Assembly: GCA_951394405.1 (NCBI GenBank)
Contig: OX596343.1
Location: 2,170,001-2,234,000, forward strand
DNA: 64,000 bases
Direction: 5' to 3'
DNA from: Coprinellus micaceus
Lineage: Eukaryota > Basidiomycota > Agaricomycetes > Agaricales > Psathyrellaceae
A program made the position numbers and the translations under genes. The notes beneath the pieces were generated by a model. It ran no database searches and was not told where the DNA came from. It saw nothing but the letters and a program-made list of their open reading frames with translations. Shown piece by piece: positions 59,077 to 64,000 of this stretch (its first letter is position 1; each line of letters begins with the position of its first letter).

Positions 59077-59628
59077 GGTTGATCCATCGCAACTCACAGT
59101 CATGATCGTCTACCTCGAGTACCAGGTCAGCTGTTAATTGCAGCTGCCCTGCGCTATTTAACACAATGAAACCAGTCTACTTGATTTCATGCGAATGGCC
59201 CATATATAAAGCCAGAGCAGATAGACTTATGCTTGCTAACACACACCCCAATTCACCTTCTTCGCACTCTCTAGCGGCCTCCAGCGCTCAGCCTATGAGT
59301 CTTCCCGCACTTACCCCATTAAAATGGAGATTTGGGAAAGCCCACAATGTCGCAGTGGTTCTCTCTAACCTCTCACAGGTGTGGAACACGAATATCTTCG
59401 AAGTCGTACACCATACGGCACATCCGCCGCATCCGCCGCAATTGCGGCGGATGTCCAGGATCCGACTTGTCCTCGGATCAACTGAAACCGGAAATTCAAT
59501 TTTGGGCGAAACACAGTGAATTGAAATTTACAGCCAACACGGGATCACAACCGCCAATCAAAAGGGAGCCGAAAGATAAATGGCCCGTTCATCAGTGAGT
59601 ACGGGTACGATTGGTATATAGAGATTTA

Positions 59629-60080
59629 CAGTCGTTTGCATATCTCTTTTCACAAACGAATTCCACAGTTTCGACTTGCGGCTGCAGTGGTGACCATCAA
59701 GATTGATGTCACGCTCGAGAGACTGCCCGATTCGGCGCTGGACTCATGATGTTGGCCTCCTCGTTCATCACCAATCGTCTCCTGGTCGGCGCAAAAGCAG
59801 CGCTCCTTCCTCTCCTCCGTACCATTCACTTCCTTTTGGCCCCTCTACCTGCGAAAAATATCCAAGATGTCCTGAAAACCCATGAACCTCTGGTCAGCGA
59901 CGTCAGTGCCGTTGTTCGTGTGAGCGCCAGGAATTCAGTGCTTGGATCCGGCGTGCCCAGCAACCGATTTGCTCCCCGAACGCGGTGGTTGTATGACCCT
60001 GCCGCTACCGGCAACGTTGATGTGACCTTGTCACACAAGAAACTGAGAATTTTTTGCGAAAAAAGATATGCAAACGACTG
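59629..60080. mobile_element. Mariner-type MITE, 452 bp
   Basis: Inverted ends CAGTCGTTTGCATATCT and TA duplicated at 59627-59628 and 60081-60082. An open frame of 155 residues starts inside (59746) and runs past the right end to 60213. It has no recognised domain and may be fortuitous or captured sequence. Confidence 0.85.
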
Positions 60081-60089
60081 TAGGCACGA

Positions 60090-60529
60090 GAGCGGTCACA
60101 GTCACATCAAGGGAACCGGGGAACTCGGGAAACGGGGCCGACGCCGACCACGCTACCCAAAGAGGGTGGGCGCGTTTTCATTCGCGACAGTCCCCACATT
60201 CTCATATGGGTAGCTCCCTCCCGCTCTGCATCGCACCCCTCCCTTCGGGGGGGCCCCACGATGCTTCGGGGAGGGTCCCAGGGCCCCCGATATGAGACCG
60301 TCAGTCACATACGTGGGGCCCCCGTTCCTTGCTGCCGCTCATCTTTTTGCTCGGCCCAAGGGCCTCAGAATTGACAGACGGATGGCTACGGGGGTACAGG
60401 AGGGCGGGAAGGGGACGCAGGGCGGGAGACAGGCGTGGTGCCGATGTGCCGAACGTCTGTTGTCCACGCCGTGACTGTGTGACAGATTGTGTGATGGATC
60501 TGAATATACCAATCGAACAGGTCCTCGTT
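60090..60529. other. GC-rich spacer, nothing supported
   Basis: Contains G/C runs with hairpin potential (60205-60300) but no gene or element boundary. Confidence 0.4.
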
Positions 60530-63500
60530 CATCAGTCTATCTGTCCTCGTAAAGCCGGCATCGCTTACATCGGGAAAGGTACTGCGATACTTGTATGGAG
60601 ACCTCATCGAGGGTCAGTCGACCATGAGCCATACTACTCCCCACATACTCTCCTCAATAGTAATCACTCCTCCCCCAACCCATCTCGCCTTCCGAGCCCA
60701 TCTTTCTTCCTTTATTTATCGCCCACTACTCTCCCCTCACGCGCACTACGCATCCGTTCCCCGTCCTGGACGTCTGGCGGTCTGGTATCAAGGAGGTTCT
60801 GGTAGACCTCGACGCGCGCCGAGTCTAATCCAATCGAAGGGCGAGGTATGAATCGTAAAGCGCAGGAGTCGAACCGATCGGGGATACTGGGGCATATGAA
60901 GGGCTAAAAAGTGGAGGACGACGGCGCGAGTCGATGTCGATCCCAAGCGTCGAACGTCGACTTGGAGTTGAGAATCGCAGGATAAGCCGACCGTGATGCC
61001 ACCGTCGTCGTGGACTCTGGAGCCGCCGCGTTCGGTTGGATGGTGTTCCCGTCTCGCTCGAGGTAGACGGGGTGGTCTCGTCCCCTTCACAGTTCGAAAG
61101 GCCTTGCAGTCTCGCAGGGCCAGGGTCAACGGTGTCAGGCATTGTGGATGATAGGATGGTGATGATGAGCAAGTTCGGTACGAGCACACACTGGGTGTTG
61201 TAAGGTCCGAGGGTGGTGCTCACCACCAGATCGTCGTAATCTAGGCCTCGCTGTTCCGGTCGCCGTCGGCGCCTTCCCACCGAAACAATGAGGATCTGAA
61301 GGCCGCGCTCTTTTCTCTACCCTATCCCCCACCAGAATACAACCTTCGCTTCCGCGCGTTCCGACCGTTCCACTCCATCCATCACTGCCTTCCACCCAAC
61401 TTCCACCTCGCGTTAGAGGCAGAGCCTCCGAGATCCAGCACACATTCATGAGTTCGGCCTGGAGGTGGAGGTGAAAGAGGTTTAGGGCGAGGCGGCATTG
61501 GGGAAAGTGAGAGTGGGTACGCGAAGGAGGCGGTGTACGATGGATGTGTATTTGGGTAGAGCACGAAGTCGCTGTTGATATTGGGAAGAGGGGTCCAGCT
61601 AGGGGTAGGAGGCACGTCGGGGTGAGGATGTGGTGACCTGGGAGGCAAGACGAAACGAAAGGTGAGTACGTCGTGGTTGGTCGCTCAAGATGACTTGTCC
61701 TTTCTTACCTCTTGATTTCTCTCGTAGGTCGCAGCCTCGGCGATCCAGCACCCAAATCGTTCTCAACATCCGCCCGCAACCTGTGCATCCTCCCATCTCC
61801 GTATCGGACGCGACCTTGGCGGGTACAACGTTCTCCTTCGCGCCCTCTCCCACTTCCACTTTCTCCCATCCCAATCCTCCATTCAACAGCTCCCTACGAC
61901 CGATCCCCGAGTTCTGGCGCTGGGGATCGATGGGAACGAGGTCATCGAACGCGAGGTGGGCCGCCGATGTCTGTGCGTTGGTGTCGACGCGTTAACAGGT
62001 TCGTGTTTGGAAAGGGGGCGTCGGTGTCGAGCTCGCGGGAGGGAGGGAGCCTGCCCCGATGCGTGCCTTCGAGCCTGAGCGGAGGGGTATCGAGGTGGCG
62101 AGGTTTGAAGGGAAGCCGCCGAATCTGGAAAGCGGACGCGTTCCCATACGTCGCGTTTGACGGAGAGGCCGTTGGCGTCCGGGCATGGAGGACGGGAGGA
62201 GGTCAATCTGGGCAGTGTTCACGTCCCGCTCTGTGCAGACGGCGTGCTCTTGCCCCCGTTAGCCCAGGTTCAAGGCCTCGTGGCGTTGTAGTGTCGCGGG
62301 GCAGGTCTCAAGGGCACCGAGCATTGTGCACGATTGCGCGGGATGGTGGTTGGAGGAGGACGAGACGGAGTGAAGGCCCAGGATGCACCGTTGGAAAGAA
62401 AGAGAGGGAGTGCGGCTGGAGAGAGAAGAGGAACCGGGAGCGAAGAGGATGTTAACGTTGCTTTCGGGGTTCAGCACACAAATCGGGGGGCGAAGGCGGA
62501 GGATAGATTTAGGGCGAGGTGGTGTTGGGGAAGGCGAGCGAGGAATCCGGGGTACGGCGGATGAATATTCGCATTTTTGGGGGAGCACGGAGTCGCTGTC
62601 GGAGGGGATGTAGGAGCCACGCCGAGGTGATTGGTGTAGGACGAATTGCTAGGTGTATGCCAAAGCCCTGGTTGCCGTTATGGGTCGTCGAGCGTGGTGG
62701 TGAGCTGCACGGCAGATGAGAGTGAGAGGGGTCTGCATGGAAGGTCAGTTTTTATGGCGTTTGCCCAACAGAGGAATAAGGTCCTGACCTTCTTCGCCGT
62801 CTCTGGACTTCAGGTGTGACCTCTGGTGGGCATCTCGATCGCATCCGTCCTTCCACCAGGCCGCCTTACACCCCAACCTGACTCTGCGCCATCGAACACG
62901 AGAAGGGGGGGAAGGGAAAGCGGGGTGCCGGCGGCTAGTGCCAGTGGATCTGGGCTGAGTTCGTGAGGTGGATTTGCATAACGGCTCATTTGATCGTGTT
63001 GTCGCATGAACAGACGTGTCATGGTCTGGATGCGCGGGAGACAAGTGTCGATGAAGGGGCGAGGGCGTATCTTAGGGACCATTGCCCAGACCAGGGACGA
63101 CGAGCTGAGCTGACGAGTACGAGATCTATTCCTGCAGCCGGAAGGCGTTGTCGAGCGAGGAAAACGACGGGAGAGAAGGTTGAGATGCATAGTCCGGGCA
63201 GGGATCTTTGGACGCCTGCGGCCATTTCGAGCAACGACGGGCAGGTGTTGTGGGCTGAGCTCGACGTCGGGAACAGTGATCGCCTGGATCGGGGTTAGGG
63301 GCTTCCTTCCCAGGCCAAACGGCATCCGGCAGGCATGTCACCTCCTAATTCGAACCACCATCTGACCACCGAGGTCGCTCGTCTCCGGCTTCGTCTCCGG
63401 TATGCATGCTCACCACCCTCGTCGCTCTCTATCTAAACGAAGCGACATAGCCTGCATAGAAACGAATATGATATATCAAGAACTCCAAAGGAACCCACCC

Positions 63501-64000
63501 GTTCGGGCGTGCCCTCGATAAAATACCAACTCCAAGCTCTTCAGCCACAACAGCAGATATCGCCAGGGCACTCCAACGAACGCTTACGCACGCAACCGTC
63601 GCGCCGACTCGCCCAAGCACCGTCCACCTCCCCGACTCACCCTCGATCTCTACCTCCTTGGGCCTCCGTCCACCTTCACCGTTCCCAACACCCAACCTTC
63701 TCCACCCTTCAACGTGCTTCAACCCCCGCCTCCGAAGCTTCGACCGTTCCAAGTACCACCACACGACAACCAACATAACCTCTTCCTGCCCAACCCCCAG
63801 TGCCCATCTCCGAACTTGGGGAATGCCCATGGTACCGGCAGGAGGGGGCTAGGACGACGTTCGGTCGTGGGTTTGCGACCACGGCCGGGGCGGGCGAGGG
63901 AGGGTGGATTCGAGGCGAGGCGTAGGGGGTGTTACGTCGTTGAGGCCGAGGGCACAACGCCAGGCCGGGGGTGGATAGGTTGGGGGTATGGGAGGGTAAA
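60530..64000. repeat. Large GC-rich repeat, copy 2 (continues past the window)
   Basis: Collinear with 12180-15760 over its whole length in the same orientation, including the TTTATTTATCGCCCACTAC block (60713), the 61445-61610 block, the CGTTAGCCCAGGTTCA motif at 62257 and the 63323-63500 block. Frames are not conserved as protein between copies. Function unknown. Confidence 0.7.

Noticed and set aside
59410..59455. GCCGCATCCGCCGCAATTGCGGCGGATG hairpin as a regulatory element
   Set aside because: A short isolated inverted repeat with no neighbouring gene or second copy found, other than a loosely similar GCGGCGGA motif at 58165.

Overview
The window looks like a gene-poor, transposon-packed region of a basidiomycete (probably Agaricomycete) genome. 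The signs are short GT..AG introns of about 46-79 nt with CTGAC/CTAAC-type branch sites, Ty3/gypsy chromovirus proteins of the type common in mushrooms, a Tnp2 (CACTA) gene, and hAT, PIF/Harbinger and pogo elements. No prokaryotic gene, rRNA or CRISPR is visible. There is one 200-base assembly gap (8821-9020).

Layout. 1-11555: a Ty3/gypsy chromovirus copy in permuted order (integrase-ORF3-LTR-gag-protease-RT-RNase H, all on the minus strand) between two outer LTRs of opposite orientation. The right LTR is split by a palindromic foldback element that carries further insertions. 11556-21600: a repeated segment (R), two copies of a 2-3.6 kb uncharacterised GC-rich repeat, and an intron-dense tandem module. 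21938-24900: the one host-like gene, which appears to encode a fungal ubiquitin-like-domain protein with a zinc ribbon. An 8-bp-TSD MITE interrupts it. Its 3' part reads as 15 consecutive 3-nt exons, each flanked by introns. 25391-35600: a second R copy, a 2.6 kb non-autonomous hAT-like element, a tRNA-like repeat, and a 3.1 kb PIF/Harbinger element with both of its genes open.

35600-51590: a solo LTR, then a decayed CACTA Tnp2 gene spread over about 14 kb. Later insertions split it: a tRNA-like repeat, a gag-only LTR element, a 4.5 kb hAT with an almost intact transposase, and an inverted, near-identical second copy of the 2.6 kb element. 51591-57443: half of a second foldback element, holding a TA-flanked pogo-type element, which in turn holds three MITEs. 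57443-64000: a proline-rich ORF fragment, two small inverted-repeat elements, and a third copy of the GC-rich repeat.

The region is mainly a record of nested insertions. Target-site duplications (5 bp for LTR elements, 8 bp for hAT-like, TA for mariner/pogo, TAA for Harbinger) were read directly and give exact boundaries in most cases. The most unusual feature is the codon-by-codon intron array at 23697-24799. Eleven of its introns are about 67 nt and recognisably homologous, and the triplets between them join into an open, in-frame C-terminus.
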